The notes: a model not told the origin generated them from the letters alone. Numbered from the stretch's first letter, positions 1 through 9,486 are shown. The stretch is 59,735 nt of DNA from JANNWF01 sp038205755 (GCA_038205755.1 JBBRBN010000015.1:1-59735); one strand, 5' to 3'. Made by a program: numbers and translations.

Positions 1-1557
1 TCCGCTGAAGACCAGCGAATCAATGGTGCCCGGCCCATCGCCGGTATTGCTCAGGGTCACAAACTGCACGGCGCCAGTCGAACCGGTGTTGACGTTGCCA
101 AAGGCAAGCGAAGCGGCACCAAAAGCGAACTCCGGATCGCTGGGACACGCGTTGCAGGTGCCGGCCGGCGCAGGCGTCAGGTTGAGCGTCCAGCCGGTAA
201 GCGTACCGGTGTCCGCACCCGCAGAGTCGCTTGCCCGCAGCGTCCAGGTACCGTTTCCGTTCTGACCATTGAGTGTCGACAGCGCAGTAACCGGGCCGGC
301 CGCGGTCGGCGGCCACGTCGCTGCCGAGCCTGCCGCATCACAAATCGATTCCGGGCTCGGCTGGCCATCGGCAAACGTCAGGCTGAAATTGTTGTTGTTG
401 CAGCCTACGGTTGTGCCGGGAACACCAGGACGATCAAGCAGGGTGATGACGGTACCCGATGGGCTGGTCAAGGTGAAGATCACATCGCCAACCCAGGTGT
501 GGGTCGCCTGAACCGAGACGGTCACGTTGGTCAGCGGACCCGGGACGCCTGACACGATGGCGGTGCTGACTGCCGGGTTGGCGGGCATGTTGTCCGGAAT
601 CGGCGCCGGCAGACCGTTGTAGGTGGATGCCGACTGGCCAACGTTCCTTGTGATCGGGAAACTGCTGTTGCCCTGGGTACTGCTGACCGCAAGGGTCAAA
701 CTTAGGCTGCTGCTGCAGCCAACGGTATTGGCCACCTGCACCGTGTAGTTGGCGCTGGCGCTGCTACCACCGGCGATGGTTCCGTAATTGCCCATGCCCG
801 ACACCACGGTCACGCCGGCGGTGTTGCTGCTAAGCATGCCGGTGACGTTGGTGAAATCACCACCGGCGGCCGCCAGCGGCAGGGTCAGCTGGACGATCTC
901 GCCCGGCTCGATGATGCCGTTATTGTTGGCCGGCAGCGAAGCGCACGAGTCGGCGGCCCCCACGGTACCCAGCGACAGGACCGGCACAGCGAAAGGAATG
1001 GTGATGGCCGCACCTGCATTTTCGTAAACGATGCTCGATACGGTGGCAGGGAAGCCGCTGGGACCGGTGGTGCTCAGCTCCATGTAACCGTAATTGAGCT
1101 GCCCGGTGCCTTCGTTCACGAAGCGGAACCCCATGAAGGCAGTCTGTGTCGAACGAAAATTGGCGGCCGTTCCCGCGATCGCCGCATTGAAGTTCGAGGC
1201 AGGCCCCACGGTGTCACCCGGATTGAGGACAATCAAAGGGCCCGCAGGTGCGGCGGCGACGCCGCCGCCGCGAACGCCCGGCGAAATCTCGGCCCAGTAG
1301 ATATTCAGCACGGTGGCGTCAGTGCCGGCGTACGGATTGAGGTCCCAGCCAGCGGTCGACCCATCCCCAGAGGCGCCGGTCACGACGTTGATGTAAACGC
1401 CGCCAAGGGTCTGAGGAACCGGCAGCTTGGTTACCGGACTGGTGACCACCGCGGCCATGGATACCGAGGTCAGGAGGCTTGCGGCCGCTGCGGCGGCCGA
1501 AAGCAGGATGCCTCGCGAGCACGGGCGACGGCCCGTAACGATTTTGTTGGATGTCAT
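1..1557 (-). CDS. Secreted P-domain protein, 3' end outside window
   Basis: The minus-strand frame is open from the ATG at 1557 to base 1 without a stop, so at least 519 residues are present and the C-terminus is missing. The N-terminus has basic residues, then an alanine-rich hydrophobic stretch (about residues 15-36), consistent with a signal peptide. Residues about 318-460 read as a proprotein-convertase P-domain, with THTWVGDVIFTLTSPSG, then LTFADG and NGNGTWTLRASDSAGAD. From about residue 478 a choice-of-anchor D type Ig-like repeat begins (LAFGNVNTGSTGAVQFVTLS). GGTGGGG lies about 6 bases before the ATG as ribosome site. No protease catalytic domain is visible in the part present, so a surface or secreted adhesive or accessory role is inferred. 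Family recognition is firm for the P-domain; overall function is unknown. Confidence 0.85.
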   Translation of the reverse strand, partial: MTSNKIVTGRRPCSRGILLSAAAAAASLLTSVSMAAVVTSPVTKLPVPQTLGGVYINVVTGASGDGSTAGWDLNPYAGTDATVLNIYWAEISPGVRGGGVAAAPAGPLIVLNPGDTVGPASNFNAAIAGTAANFRSTQTAFMGFRFVNEGTGQLNYGYMELSTTGPSGFPATVSSIVYENAGAAITIPFAVPVLSLGTVGAADSCASLPANNNGIIEPGEIVQLTLPLAAAGGDFTNVTGMLSSNTAGVTVVSGMGNYGTIAGGSSASANYTVQVANTVGCSSSLSLTLAVSSTQGNSSFPITRNVGQSASTYNGLPAPIPDNMPANPAVSTAIVSGVPGPLTNVTVSVQATHTWVGDVIFTLTSPSGTVITLLDRPGVPGTTVGCNNNNFSLTFADGQPSPESICDAAGSAATWPPTAAGPVTALSTLNGQNGNGTWTLRASDSAGADTGTLTGWTLNLTPAPAGTCNACPSDPEFAFGAASLAFGNVNTGSTGAVQFVTLSNTGDGPGTIDSLVFSG

Positions 1558-1787
1558 GTTGATCCCCACCTAGTTTTTGAGTTTCAGGGCAGAACGTTTG
1601 CCAATCCTTGGCGACCCGGCGTTTATCCCCATAACGTGCATCGGCCACCATCGCCGCCCACACGCTGCCTGAGTCGTAGTGCCGGAGTCTCGCACAGTCG
1701 CCGGGGCGACGCGAGACCTATGTTGCCCACCGTGGGGAAGTGGCCGCGAAAGGCGATAATCGCCAATCCCCCGAGCCCTCTGGTTGC

Positions 1788-3449
1788 ATGTCCAGCCGAC
1801 CACCCAACCGACCAGCCCTGCGCAGTAAACGCCGCGCCCCCTCATCCGATCGGGATTCGCGCCTGCGCGGCATGCCTGCAGTGGCCGCAGATCACCTGCG
1901 CAAGGTTGCCGGGGCGCTGCAGGCCGGGGATGTACATGCCGCCGAACTGGCGGTGTTCGCGGCGCGGGTGGTCGCTCCTGATCACCCGGAGTCGTTGCGC
2001 TGGGCAGCTGCGGTGCTGTCGCGCCAGCAGCGCCATGCGGAAGCCGCAGCCTGCCTTGGGCAGGCGCTGCAAGCCCTGCCTGACGATATTGACCTGCTTT
2101 TCGAACTGGCAGTGGTGGCCAACGAGCTGGCCCACCACGCCGCCGCCTGGGACAGCTTACGGCGGGCTGCCAGCCATGCTGGAGATATTGCGACATGGCT
2201 GAAGCTGTCGCTTGAGTTTGATCGACAGGGCTATCAGGACGATGCTCTGGCCTGCGCAGAAAAAGTCCTGGGCAGCGCACCGACGAACGTTTCCGCCATG
2301 ATTCAACGCGGGCGGTGCCTGCATGCGCTCGGGGACACCGCCGCCGCCAGCGCGCAGTTTCGCGCCGTGCTGGAGCGCGCACCAGACTCCGCCAATGCGT
2401 GGTTCTCGCTGCTTGACCAAAAGACACCGCGGCTGAATGCGGCCGAAATTGAAGCGCTGGCGAAAGTCGAACGCCGACCCGGTCGAAGCATCGAGGATCA
2501 GGCGCTGCTCTCTTTCGCACTCGGCAAAGCCTATGAAGACGCCGGACGACTGGACGACGCGTTCGGAGCACTGGTTCGCGCCAATGAAGCAGTGCGCACT
2601 CAGCAGAACTGGGATTCAGAAGGCAATTCCCGACACGTTGACGCGGTGCAGCAACGCTTCTCCCAACCGATGGAGGGGTCGAAATCGGGGCAAGGTCGAG
2701 AAGTGATATTCGTGGTTGGGCTACCACGCTCCGGCACGACGCTGACCGAGCAAGTGCTGGCAGCACACCCGCAGGTCGAGGGTGCCAGTGAACTGCCCTA
2801 CCTGTATCGCGTCATCGGCGAGGAATCGTCGCGGCGAAAGCGCCCGTTCCCTGAGTGGGTGACGGATGCCACGGCCGACGATTGGCAGCGGCTGGGCGCG
2901 CGGTACCTGCATCTTAGTGCTCGCTGGAGAAGCAGCAAGCCCACGGCAACCGACAAGATGCCTGCGAACTGGCTGTTGGCGGGCGCAGCGCTTGCGATGC
3001 TGCCCGAAGCCCGCATCGTTGCGATGCATCGGGATCCGATCGAGACCTGCTGGTCCTGCTACAAGCAGCTTTTCGGCAGGGGCCAGGTAGCATTTGCGTA
3101 CGACTTCTCGAGCATCGCCGCCTATTGGCATGACTACTCGCACCTGGTCGCCTTCTGGTCGCGACTGCACCCTGCGCGCTTTCGCATCCAGCGCTACGAG
3201 TCGTTCGTCGCTGATCCCGAAGGCCAAACGCGTGCCTTACTTGAGTTCTGCGACCTCCCTTTCGACTCTGCCTGCCTGCGTTTTCACGAAGCCCAGCGAA
3301 GTGTCCGCACCGCCAGCGCGGCGCAAGTCCGTCAACCGCTGCGCAAGGACACCGCCCGGACCAGGGCATACGGGCCGTTGCTCGACCCGCTGCGCAAGCT
3401 GCTGGCGGCGCCACGTGATCGACCAACGCAACAGGAGAGGCCAAGCTGA
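1788..3449 (+). CDS. TPR repeat sulfotransferase family protein
   Basis: The protein is about 553 residues. The first half is alanine-rich helical TPR-like repeats (for example LRWAAAVLSRQQRHAEAAACL and AMIQRGRCLHALGDTAAASA). The second half is a sulfotransferase-3 fold opening with the PAPS-binding loop VVGLPRSGTTLTEQVLAAHP near residue 310, followed by DKMPANWLL and AMHRDPIETCWSCYKQLF (3'-phosphate-binding region). Such fusions are common in proteobacteria, and the acceptor is usually unknown. The start is uncertain. A GTG at 1740 keeps the frame open but its purine run is too close to the start, the ATG at 1788 lacks a clear ribosome site, and the ATG at 1872 begins just before the first repeat. 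It stands alone, divergent from the P-domain gene. A cytoplasmic sulfotransferase acting on a protein or small molecule is inferred. Confidence 0.85.
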   Translation: MSSRPPNRPALRSKRRAPSSDRDSRLRGMPAVAADHLRKVAGALQAGDVHAAELAVFAARVVAPDHPESLRWAAAVLSRQQRHAEAAACLGQALQALPDDIDLLFELAVVANELAHHAAAWDSLRRAASHAGDIATWLKLSLEFDRQGYQDDALACAEKVLGSAPTNVSAMIQRGRCLHALGDTAAASAQFRAVLERAPDSANAWFSLLDQKTPRLNAAEIEALAKVERRPGRSIEDQALLSFALGKAYEDAGRLDDAFGALVRANEAVRTQQNWDSEGNSRHVDAVQQRFSQPMEGSKSGQGREVIFVVGLPRSGTTLTEQVLAAHPQVEGASELPYLYRVIGEESSRRKRPFPEWVTDATADDWQRLGARYLHLSARWRSSKPTATDKMPANWLLAGAALAMLPEARIVAMHRDPIETCWSCYKQLFGRGQVAFAYDFSSIAAYWHDYSHLVAFWSRLHPARFRIQRYESFVADPEGQTRALLEFCDLPFDSACLRFHEAQRSVRTASAAQVRQPLRKDTARTRAYGPLLDPLRKLLAAPRDRPTQQERPS

Positions 3450-3672
3450 TAGGCAGCAGCGCTGGCGCTACCAATAATCGCGGGCTCCGCGAGGCGCGTC
3501 ATCCAGCGGTCCCACCAGCCCGATCAGGCTCGCCGACGATAACTGCGCACCTGATGGGGTGGTTGGCCATCCACCCCGCCGGCTGGAGTTGCCGTTCACA
3601 CCCGCGGTCAACGGCTGGCAGTCCGAGGGCAACCTGTCGGAAAATTGCCACGAAATGTCAGAGGGCTCATAC

Positions 3673-5004
3673 ATGCAGGTCTTGCTCGAAAGCATCAGTA
3701 CGCTTCAACGTCGATTGCTGGTTCGAATTTCAGCACAGAGTGTTGAGCTGCAGGCGCGCGCACGCGTTCTGGCCATCGGCACGACGGCTCATGTCAGAGG
3801 CTTTCGTCCGGGCCGCGTTCCGCAACGCGTGCTCGAACAGGCATTCGGCGCGCAGGCACGAAGTGAGGCGCTGGCGGAAGCAGTAGCGGTCTCGCTGCGG
3901 GAGGCCATAAGGCAGACGAATCAGCGGCCGGCGCTTGCCCCGATGGTCAGTGCGTGCGCCGCGAACGGCGATCAGATCGAGTTCACCGCTGAATTCGAGG
4001 TGTTTCCAGAGCTGCCCACGCTTGACGTATCCACGCTGGCCCTCGACGGCTACGCGTGCTGCGTTGAGGACACCGATGTCGATGCGGCCATAGCTGGGCT
4101 GCGGCAGGCACGCCGGCAGTGGGAAACCGTAGACCGCCCACCTGCAGCGGGCGACCTGGTTCATTTCGAGTACGCCGTCGCAGTGCAGGGTCATGGACAT
4201 CTCGCCAGAAGCGTGAGGGTTGCAAGCACCGTGCTCGGCTCAATCGGCCCGTTTCAATGTTTTTCCGGGTTGCTGAAGGGGGCAGAACGGGGAACGCCTC
4301 AACGCGTCGAGATGCCGCTGCCCGCAGACTTCGTCGATCCTCGGCTGGCGGGGCAATTAGCACAGGTCGAACTGACGGTCACCGATGCCCAGGAGTCCCG
4401 GGTGCCAGCGCTGGATGAGGCGTTTCTGCTCAGCGCCGGGATTCACGAAGGCGGCATGATCGCGTTGCGGAACGCGGTCCTCGACAACCTCCAGCATCAA
4501 CGGGACGCCGCCATTCGGGCGCGCACCAAGTCCGACGTGATGCGGCAGCTGTCAGCTGCCCACTCTGATATCGAGGTACCCAAGGGATTGGTCGACAACG
4601 AACTGCAGGCGCTGATTGCCCACGCTGGGACGAATGCGCAAGACGCTGGAGAGAAGGCTCCCAGCAGCCATTCATCACTTGCGTCCGAAGCGCAGGTACG
4701 CGTGCGGGCCTTCATCCTGTTGGCCGAGATCGCGAGACAGAATGAAATTGCGCCAGACCAGAACCGAATCAACACGACGTTGGCGCAGATCGCTTCGGAA
4801 TATGACGAACCGCAAAGAGTGGTCGAACTCTATGCCGCCGATTCAGATCTGATGGTGTCCTTGCGCAATCGAGTGATAGAGGACCAAGCCATCGAGTGGG
4901 TGATCGCCCATGCCAACGTGACGCCGCGCCGGATGGCCTTCGCTGAGCTGGTTCCGGTGCATTCGCCGATATCCGACGCATTGGCAGAACCCGCGGTCGG
5001 ATGA
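3673..5004 (+). CDS. Divergent trigger factor-like chaperone
   Basis: The protein is 443 residues, close to normal trigger factor length. The ribosome-docking signature GFRPGRVP is at residues 43-50 and the N-terminus MQVLLES matches the family start, so the ATG at 3673 is chosen over upstream codons; GAGGG precedes it by about ten bases. The middle domain begins at WETVDRPPAAGDLVHFEY. It keeps the framework of the FKBP-type prolyl isomerase domain, but the usual FxGG and IPGFE surroundings are replaced (for example GSIGPFQCFSGLLKGAERG), so isomerase activity is doubtful. The C-terminal helical arm region follows (IEVPKGLVDNEL). It is not next to clpP-clpX, where the housekeeping tig usually sits, so it is probably a second, specialised copy. 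This is an inference, as the rest of the genome is not visible. Confidence 0.82.
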   Translation: MQVLLESISTLQRRLLVRISAQSVELQARARVLAIGTTAHVRGFRPGRVPQRVLEQAFGAQARSEALAEAVAVSLREAIRQTNQRPALAPMVSACAANGDQIEFTAEFEVFPELPTLDVSTLALDGYACCVEDTDVDAAIAGLRQARRQWETVDRPPAAGDLVHFEYAVAVQGHGHLARSVRVASTVLGSIGPFQCFSGLLKGAERGTPQRVEMPLPADFVDPRLAGQLAQVELTVTDAQESRVPALDEAFLLSAGIHEGGMIALRNAVLDNLQHQRDAAIRARTKSDVMRQLSAAHSDIEVPKGLVDNELQALIAHAGTNAQDAGEKAPSSHSSLASEAQVRVRAFILLAEIARQNEIAPDQNRINTTLAQIASEYDEPQRVVELYAADSDLMVSLRNRVIEDQAIEWVIAHANVTPRRMAFAELVPVHSPISDALAEPAVG

Positions 5005-5111
5005 CAGGGCAGGCCTGAGCGCTGCAATGCTGTTGATTGCGGAGTGACTGGCCGCGCGTCCTGCACAGGCAAGATTTGGCAGGTGAAAGCGCTGCACAGG
5101 CACGGTCGGCG

Positions 5112-6539
5112 TCACTGTCTTGACGTGCTTCCCGAACGGCCTTTCCGCCTATGTGGCGCGCCACTGCTTGCCGTCCCGGTCAATCCGGACGGGTCCAGCC
5201 GCCGCCGCAACTCCTTGTCATCCAGCCCGCTCAGCTCCGCCGCCACCTCGATAATCGGCCTACCCTGGATGTAGGCCTGTTTGGCGATCGCCGCCGCGCG
5301 CTCGTAACCGATCAGTGGGTTCAGCGCCGTCGCCAGGATCGGATTGCGCGCCAGCGTCGCCTCGATCGTGGTTCGACGGACCTCAAAGCCGGCGATTGCC
5401 GCGTCCGCCAGTCGCGACATCGAGGCGGACAGCAGATCGATCGACTGCAGCAGGCTGTAGGCGATCAGCGGCAGCATGGTGTTGAGCTGGAAGCTGCCGC
5501 TCTGCCCGGCAATCGTCACCGTCACGTGCTGGCCCATCACCTGAGCGCAGACCATGCACACGGCCTCCGGAATTACCGGGTTGACCTTGCCGGGCATGAT
5601 CGATGAGCCGGGCTGCAGGGCCGGCAGCTCGATCTCGCCCAACCCTGCCAGCGGGCCGGAGTTCATCCAGCGCAGGTCGTTGGCTATTTTCATCAGGACC
5701 ACAGCGAGGCCGTTCAGCTGGCCGGACAGCTCGACGGCGGCGTCCTGGCCGGCCATGCCCTCGAACAGATTGTCCGCGCAGCGCAGACGCAGACCAGTCC
5801 TGCGCGACAGCGCAGCGACCGCGCGCTTGGCAAACCTGGGATGCGCGTTGACTCCCGTGCCGACCGCGGTACCGCCCAACGGCAGCGCGCGAAGCCGTTT
5901 ACCGGCATCGTCGATGCGCTCACCGGCACGCTGCAGCTGCGCCGACCAGCCGCCCAGCTCCTGTCCAAACGTCAGCGGCATCGCATCCATCAAGTGTGTC
6001 CGGCCGGTCTTGACCACCTTTTTCAGCTGGCGCGCACGCCGGTCAATGGTTGATCGCAAGTGACTCAGCGCTGGGATCAGGCGCTCACGAACTTCGATGG
6101 CTGCAGAAAGCTGGATCGCGGTGGGAATGACGTCGTTGGAGCTCTGCCCGAGATTGACGTGATCATTGGGGTGCACGAACAGGCCAGGTTGACTGGCCAA
6201 CTCCGCAATCACCTCGTTAGCGTTCATGTTTGACGAGGTGCCCGAGCCGGTCTGGAACACGTCGACCGGAAAATGGGCGTCGTGGCAACCCTCCGCCACC
6301 GCCAAAGCTGCCGCGAGAATCGCCTCGCCCCTGGCATCATCCAGCAGCCCCAGTCCGGCATTGGTCTGCGCTGCCGCGGCCTTGACCAGCGCCACCGCGC
6401 GTATAAAGGCGCGCGGCATGGCCAGCCCCGAAATCGCAAAATTCTGCACCGCGCGCTGGGTTTGGGCGCCCCACAGCGCGTCAGCGGGCACCTGCAGCGA
6501 CCCCATGCTGTCGTGTACTTCGCGGGTCTTTCGGGTCAT
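5112..6539 (-). CDS. fumC: Class II fumarate hydratase
   Basis: This enzyme interconverts fumarate and L-malate in the TCA cycle, as a cytoplasmic homotetramer. The 475-residue protein contains the superfamily signature GSSIMPGKVNP, the fumarase motifs TGSGTSSNMNANEV and LGQSSNDVIPTA, and the active-site TGRTHLMDAMPLT. It is oxygen-stable and iron-free by family. The ATG at 6539 has GGAG about seven bases upstream. The last 20 residues (GAPHRRKGRSGSTSRQ) are a basic tail longer than usual. It is transcribed divergently from purB, another member of the same lyase superfamily, with 103 bases between them. Other TCA genes (sucAB, lpd) lie about 10-15 kb away. Confidence 0.95.
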   Translation of the reverse strand: MTRKTREVHDSMGSLQVPADALWGAQTQRAVQNFAISGLAMPRAFIRAVALVKAAAAQTNAGLGLLDDARGEAILAAALAVAEGCHDAHFPVDVFQTGSGTSSNMNANEVIAELASQPGLFVHPNDHVNLGQSSNDVIPTAIQLSAAIEVRERLIPALSHLRSTIDRRARQLKKVVKTGRTHLMDAMPLTFGQELGGWSAQLQRAGERIDDAGKRLRALPLGGTAVGTGVNAHPRFAKRAVAALSRRTGLRLRCADNLFEGMAGQDAAVELSGQLNGLAVVLMKIANDLRWMNSGPLAGLGEIELPALQPGSSIMPGKVNPVIPEAVCMVCAQVMGQHVTVTIAGQSGSFQLNTMLPLIAYSLLQSIDLLSASMSRLADAAIAGFEVRRTTIEATLARNPILATALNPLIGYERAAAIAKQAYIQGRPIIEVAAELSGLDDKELRRRLDPSGLTGTASSGAPHRRKGRSGSTSRQ

Positions 6540-6642
6540 TTCCGACTCCTTCGCCGAGCGTCAGCGGCAGCTTACCGCGTCGGTTCGAAAGCGCGGCTCG
6601 GTTACCATGCGCGCGCCCTCTCCTTCCGCCGCGCCCTACTCA

Positions 6643-8010
6643 ATGTCAGACCACGCGCTCACTGCACTGTCTCCAATCGATGGTCGCTACGCCGGCAAGG
6701 TCGACAGCCTGCGGCCGATTCTCTCCGAGTACGGCCTGATCAAGGCGCGCGTGCGGGTCGAGATCGAATGGCTGATCGCGCTGGGCGCCGAGCCAGGCAT
6801 CAGCGAACTGCCCCCGTTCAGCAATTCGGCGCAACGTCGGCTGCGCGAGCTTGCGACCGGCTTCTCGGTGGCCGATGCGGTTCAGGTCAAGGCGATTGAG
6901 CGCACCACCAACCACGATGTCAAAGCGGTTGAGTACTTCATCAAGCAGCGCCTTGCCGACGATGCCGAGCTGGCCCCATCGCTGGAGTTTGTGCACTTCG
7001 CCTGCACCTCGGAAGACATCAACAACCTCAGCTATGCGCTGCTCCTCAGCGAGGCACGCAGCTCGGTGCTGCTTCCCAGCCTGCAGCGGCTGGATGACGC
7101 GCTCGGCAGCATGGCCGCCGCTTACGCCGCGCTCCCAATGCTCGCGCGCACCCACGGCCAGACTGCCTCGCCCACCACCGTCGGCAAGGAAATTGCCAAT
7201 GTGCTCGCGCGCCTGCGTCGGCAGTGCCGGCAGATCAGCGCGGTCGAGCTGAGCGGCAAGATCAACGGCGCGGTGGGCAACTACAACGCCCACGTGATCG
7301 CCTACCCCGAGGTCGACTGGCCGACGCTGGCGCAGCGTTTTGTCGCGTCAATGGGGCTGCCGTTCAACGCCTACACGACGCAGATTGAGCCGCACGACAG
7401 CATCGCCGAGCTGTGCGATGCGCTGCGCCGCTGCAATACGGTGCTGATCGACCTGAGTCGCGACATCTGGGGCTACATCTCGCTGGGCTACTTCAAGCAA
7501 AGTGTGCAAGCCGGAGAGGTGGGCTCATCGACCATGCCGCACAAGGTCAACCCGATCGACTTCGAGAACGCGGAGGGTAATTTTGGGATCGCCAATGCCC
7601 TGCTCGGTCATTTTGCCGAAAAGTTGCCGATCAGCCGATGGCAGCGTGACCTGACTGATTCCACCGTGCTGCGCGCGCTCGGCACCGCCTTTGGACACAC
7701 CCAGGTGGCGCTGGAATCGCTGCTGCGCGGGCTCGGCAAGCTGACCGCCAACGAGGCGCGTCTGGCCGCGGATCTGGACGGCGCCTGGGAGGTTCTGGCC
7801 GAGGCAGTGCAGACGGTCATGCGCCGTCACGGCCTGCCCGCGCCCTACGAACAGCTGAAAGCACTGACGCGCGGTCAGGGCATCAACGAGGCCTCGATGC
7901 GCGAATTCGTCGCCGGCCTGGCGCTGCCCGATGAAGCCAAGGCCCGACTGCTGGCGCTGACCCCCGGCAGCTATACCGGCCTCGCCGAAACGCTCGCACG
8001 GCGGGTCTGA
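6643..8010 (+). CDS. purB: Adenylosuccinate lyase
   Basis: This enzyme cleaves SAICAR and adenylosuccinate, releasing fumarate, in purine and AMP synthesis. The 455-residue length matches the E. coli type enzyme. Visible signatures are LTALSPIDGRYAGKV at the N-terminus, TTNHDVKAVEYF, FVHFACTSEDINNLSYAL, ARTHGQTASPTTVGKE, and the mobile signature loop GSSTMPHKVNPIDFENAEGN. The start at 6643 puts MSDHALTALSPIDG in the family position. An upstream ATG at 6607 would add 12 unconserved residues. It runs divergently from fumC. The downstream gap to korB is filled by REP repeats. Confidence 0.96.
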   Translation: MSDHALTALSPIDGRYAGKVDSLRPILSEYGLIKARVRVEIEWLIALGAEPGISELPPFSNSAQRRLRELATGFSVADAVQVKAIERTTNHDVKAVEYFIKQRLADDAELAPSLEFVHFACTSEDINNLSYALLLSEARSSVLLPSLQRLDDALGSMAAAYAALPMLARTHGQTASPTTVGKEIANVLARLRRQCRQISAVELSGKINGAVGNYNAHVIAYPEVDWPTLAQRFVASMGLPFNAYTTQIEPHDSIAELCDALRRCNTVLIDLSRDIWGYISLGYFKQSVQAGEVGSSTMPHKVNPIDFENAEGNFGIANALLGHFAEKLPISRWQRDLTDSTVLRALGTAFGHTQVALESLLRGLGKLTANEARLAADLDGAWEVLAEAVQTVMRRHGLPAPYEQLKALTRGQGINEASMREFVAGLALPDEAKARLLALTPGSYTGLAETLARRV

Positions 8011-8063
8011 TCCTTTCTCCGCACTCGGACCGTCGCTTACGCCTACGCCGATCGGATGCGCTG

Positions 8064-8421
8064 CAGCCGAGCAAGCTCGAGTCGGGTGTGCCTCAGCCGA
8101 GCAAGCGCGGGTCGGGTGCGCTTCAGCCGAGCAAGCTCGGGTCTGGTGCGCTTCAGCCGAGCAAGCTCGGCTCTACGGGAGCATCGCGATCCGCGACAGC
8201 GTCGCGACGCTCGAGGCTCTTGTAGAGCGGAGCTTGCTCCGCTAACGCCTGGCCCGGTGCGGGAACGGTCCAGGGGGCATCTACGTCGGTCGGGTGTGCT
8301 TCAGCCGAGCAAGCGCGGGTCGGGTGTGCTTCAGCCGAGCAGGCTCGGCTCTACGGGAGCATCGCGATTGGCGACAGCGTTGCGACGCCCAAGGCTCTGG
8401 TAGAGCCGAGCTTGCTCGGCT
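8064..8421. repeat. REP/BIME cluster 1 with 30-bp tandem units
   Basis: This cluster fills the gap between convergent purB and korB. Four tandem 30-bp units start at 8064, 8094, 8124 and 8154. Each carries AGCCGAGCAAGCTCG followed by a GTCGGGTGCGCTT-like spacer. The last unit ends in a complete palindrome plus CTAC (8155-8176). An inverted partner, GTAG followed by AGCGGAGC and its complement, is at 8222-8243. A second round has units at 8302 and 8332, a complete copy at 8333-8354 and its partner at 8400-8421. The GTAG head with a hairpin is the hallmark of SMAG-like REP elements. No gene is supported here. Confidence 0.9.
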
Positions 8422-8428
8422 GCACTCC

Positions 8429-9484
8429 TCACCTAAGCCCGGCGTTGATCTTTGCGAGCGTCTCGCCGCCTGGACACAGCTCCGCCACGTCGAGCCGATT
8501 GAGCGGGGTCGCCACCGTGTTCAGGTGCTGATGTAGTTCGCCGGCGCTGGGATCAACGAACAGCAGCCCGGTGACCACTTCGCCGCGCGAGTGGTGGCGC
8601 TGGATGTAGTTGAGCGCGGCAATGCGGTCGGTCGGGTTGTAGTGGGTGTCGAGCTTGTGCAATCGCAGCACGCTGCCGTCGTGCTGGCGAACTTCGGTGG
8701 CGCTGCCAGGCGCATAGTCCACGCGAATCTCGGCGCGCTGCGGAATGACATCGAGCCGATTGACCGCATCGTTGTGCTCACGGACGTAGGCGTAGCTCTT
8801 GGTGCTGCCGTCGTGGTTATTGAACGCTACGCAGGGGCTGATCACGTCAATCAACGCCGACCCGCGATGGGCAATTGCGCCCTTGATCAGCGGCACCAGC
8901 TGGGTCTTGTCGCCGGAAAATCCGCGGGCGACATAGGTAGCGCCGATCTGCAGCGCCAGCGCGACCAGATCCAGCGGACTGTCGCTGTTGGCGACACCCT
9001 TCTTGGACATGGAACCCTGATCGGCGGTGGCCGAAAACTGCCCCTTGGTGAGGCCGTACACGCCGTTGTTCTCGACGATGTAGACCATATTGACGCCGCG
9101 CCGGATGGCGTGGATGAACTGGCCGATGCCAATCGACGCCGAATCTCCATCGCCGGAAACGCCCAGATAGAGCAGCTCGCGATTGGCGAGGCTGGCCCCG
9201 GTGAGCACCGAGGGCATGCGTCCATGCACCGTGTTGAAGCCGTGCGAAGGACCGAGGAAATAGTCAGGCGTCTTTGAGCTGCAGCCGATGCCCGACAGCT
9301 TGGCGACGCGGTGCGGCTCGATGTCCAGCTCCCAGCAGGCCTGGATGATGGCGGCAGAAATCGAGTCGTGGCCGCAGCCGGCGCACAGCGTCGAGATCTT
9401 GCCCTCGTAGTCGCGGCGAGTGAAGCCAAGTGCATTCTTCGGCAGCGTCGGATGGTGCAGGCGTGGCTTGCTGATGTAGGTCAT
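8429..9484 (-). CDS. korB: 2-oxoacid:acceptor oxidoreductase beta subunit (KorB)
   Basis: This is the thiamine-diphosphate-binding beta subunit of a 2-oxoglutarate (2-oxoacid):ferredoxin-type oxidoreductase. It has 351 residues. CAGCGHDS near residue 35 supplies cysteines of the proximal iron-sulfur cluster. The ThDP/magnesium motif runs from GVSGDGDSASIG to VENNGVYGLTKGQ. GIGCSSKTPDY matches KorB-type enzymes. The C-terminal domain ends in LCPGGETLAKINAGLR. It is last in the operon korC-korA-korB, 55 bases after korA across a C-rich repeat (9487-9534 region) that leaves no Shine-Dalgarno site before the ATG at 9484. Substrate assignment to 2-oxoglutarate is by family resemblance and needs the alpha subunit context; other 2-oxoacids are possible. 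Confidence 0.9.
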   Translation of the reverse strand: MTYISKPRLHHPTLPKNALGFTRRDYEGKISTLCAGCGHDSISAAIIQACWELDIEPHRVAKLSGIGCSSKTPDYFLGPSHGFNTVHGRMPSVLTGASLANRELLYLGVSGDGDSASIGIGQFIHAIRRGVNMVYIVENNGVYGLTKGQFSATADQGSMSKKGVANSDSPLDLVALALQIGATYVARGFSGDKTQLVPLIKGAIAHRGSALIDVISPCVAFNNHDGSTKSYAYVREHNDAVNRLDVIPQRAEIRVDYAPGSATEVRQHDGSVLRLHKLDTHYNPTDRIAALNYIQRHHSRGEVVTGLLFVDPSAGELHQHLNTVATPLNRLDVAELCPGGETLAKINAGLR

Positions 9485-9486
9485 GA

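Noticed and set aside
5112..8010. fumC and purB as a recent duplication
   Set aside because: They share a superfamily but belong to ancient, separate families; the divergent pairing is probably coincidence.
8064..8361. CRISPR array
   Set aside because: The 30-bp period leaves no unique spacers; units are contiguous REP halves and no cas genes are near.
8056..8403. Open frame on the plus strand with serine/arginine repeats
   Set aside because: It is translation of the 30-bp REP array, with no ribosome site and no family.
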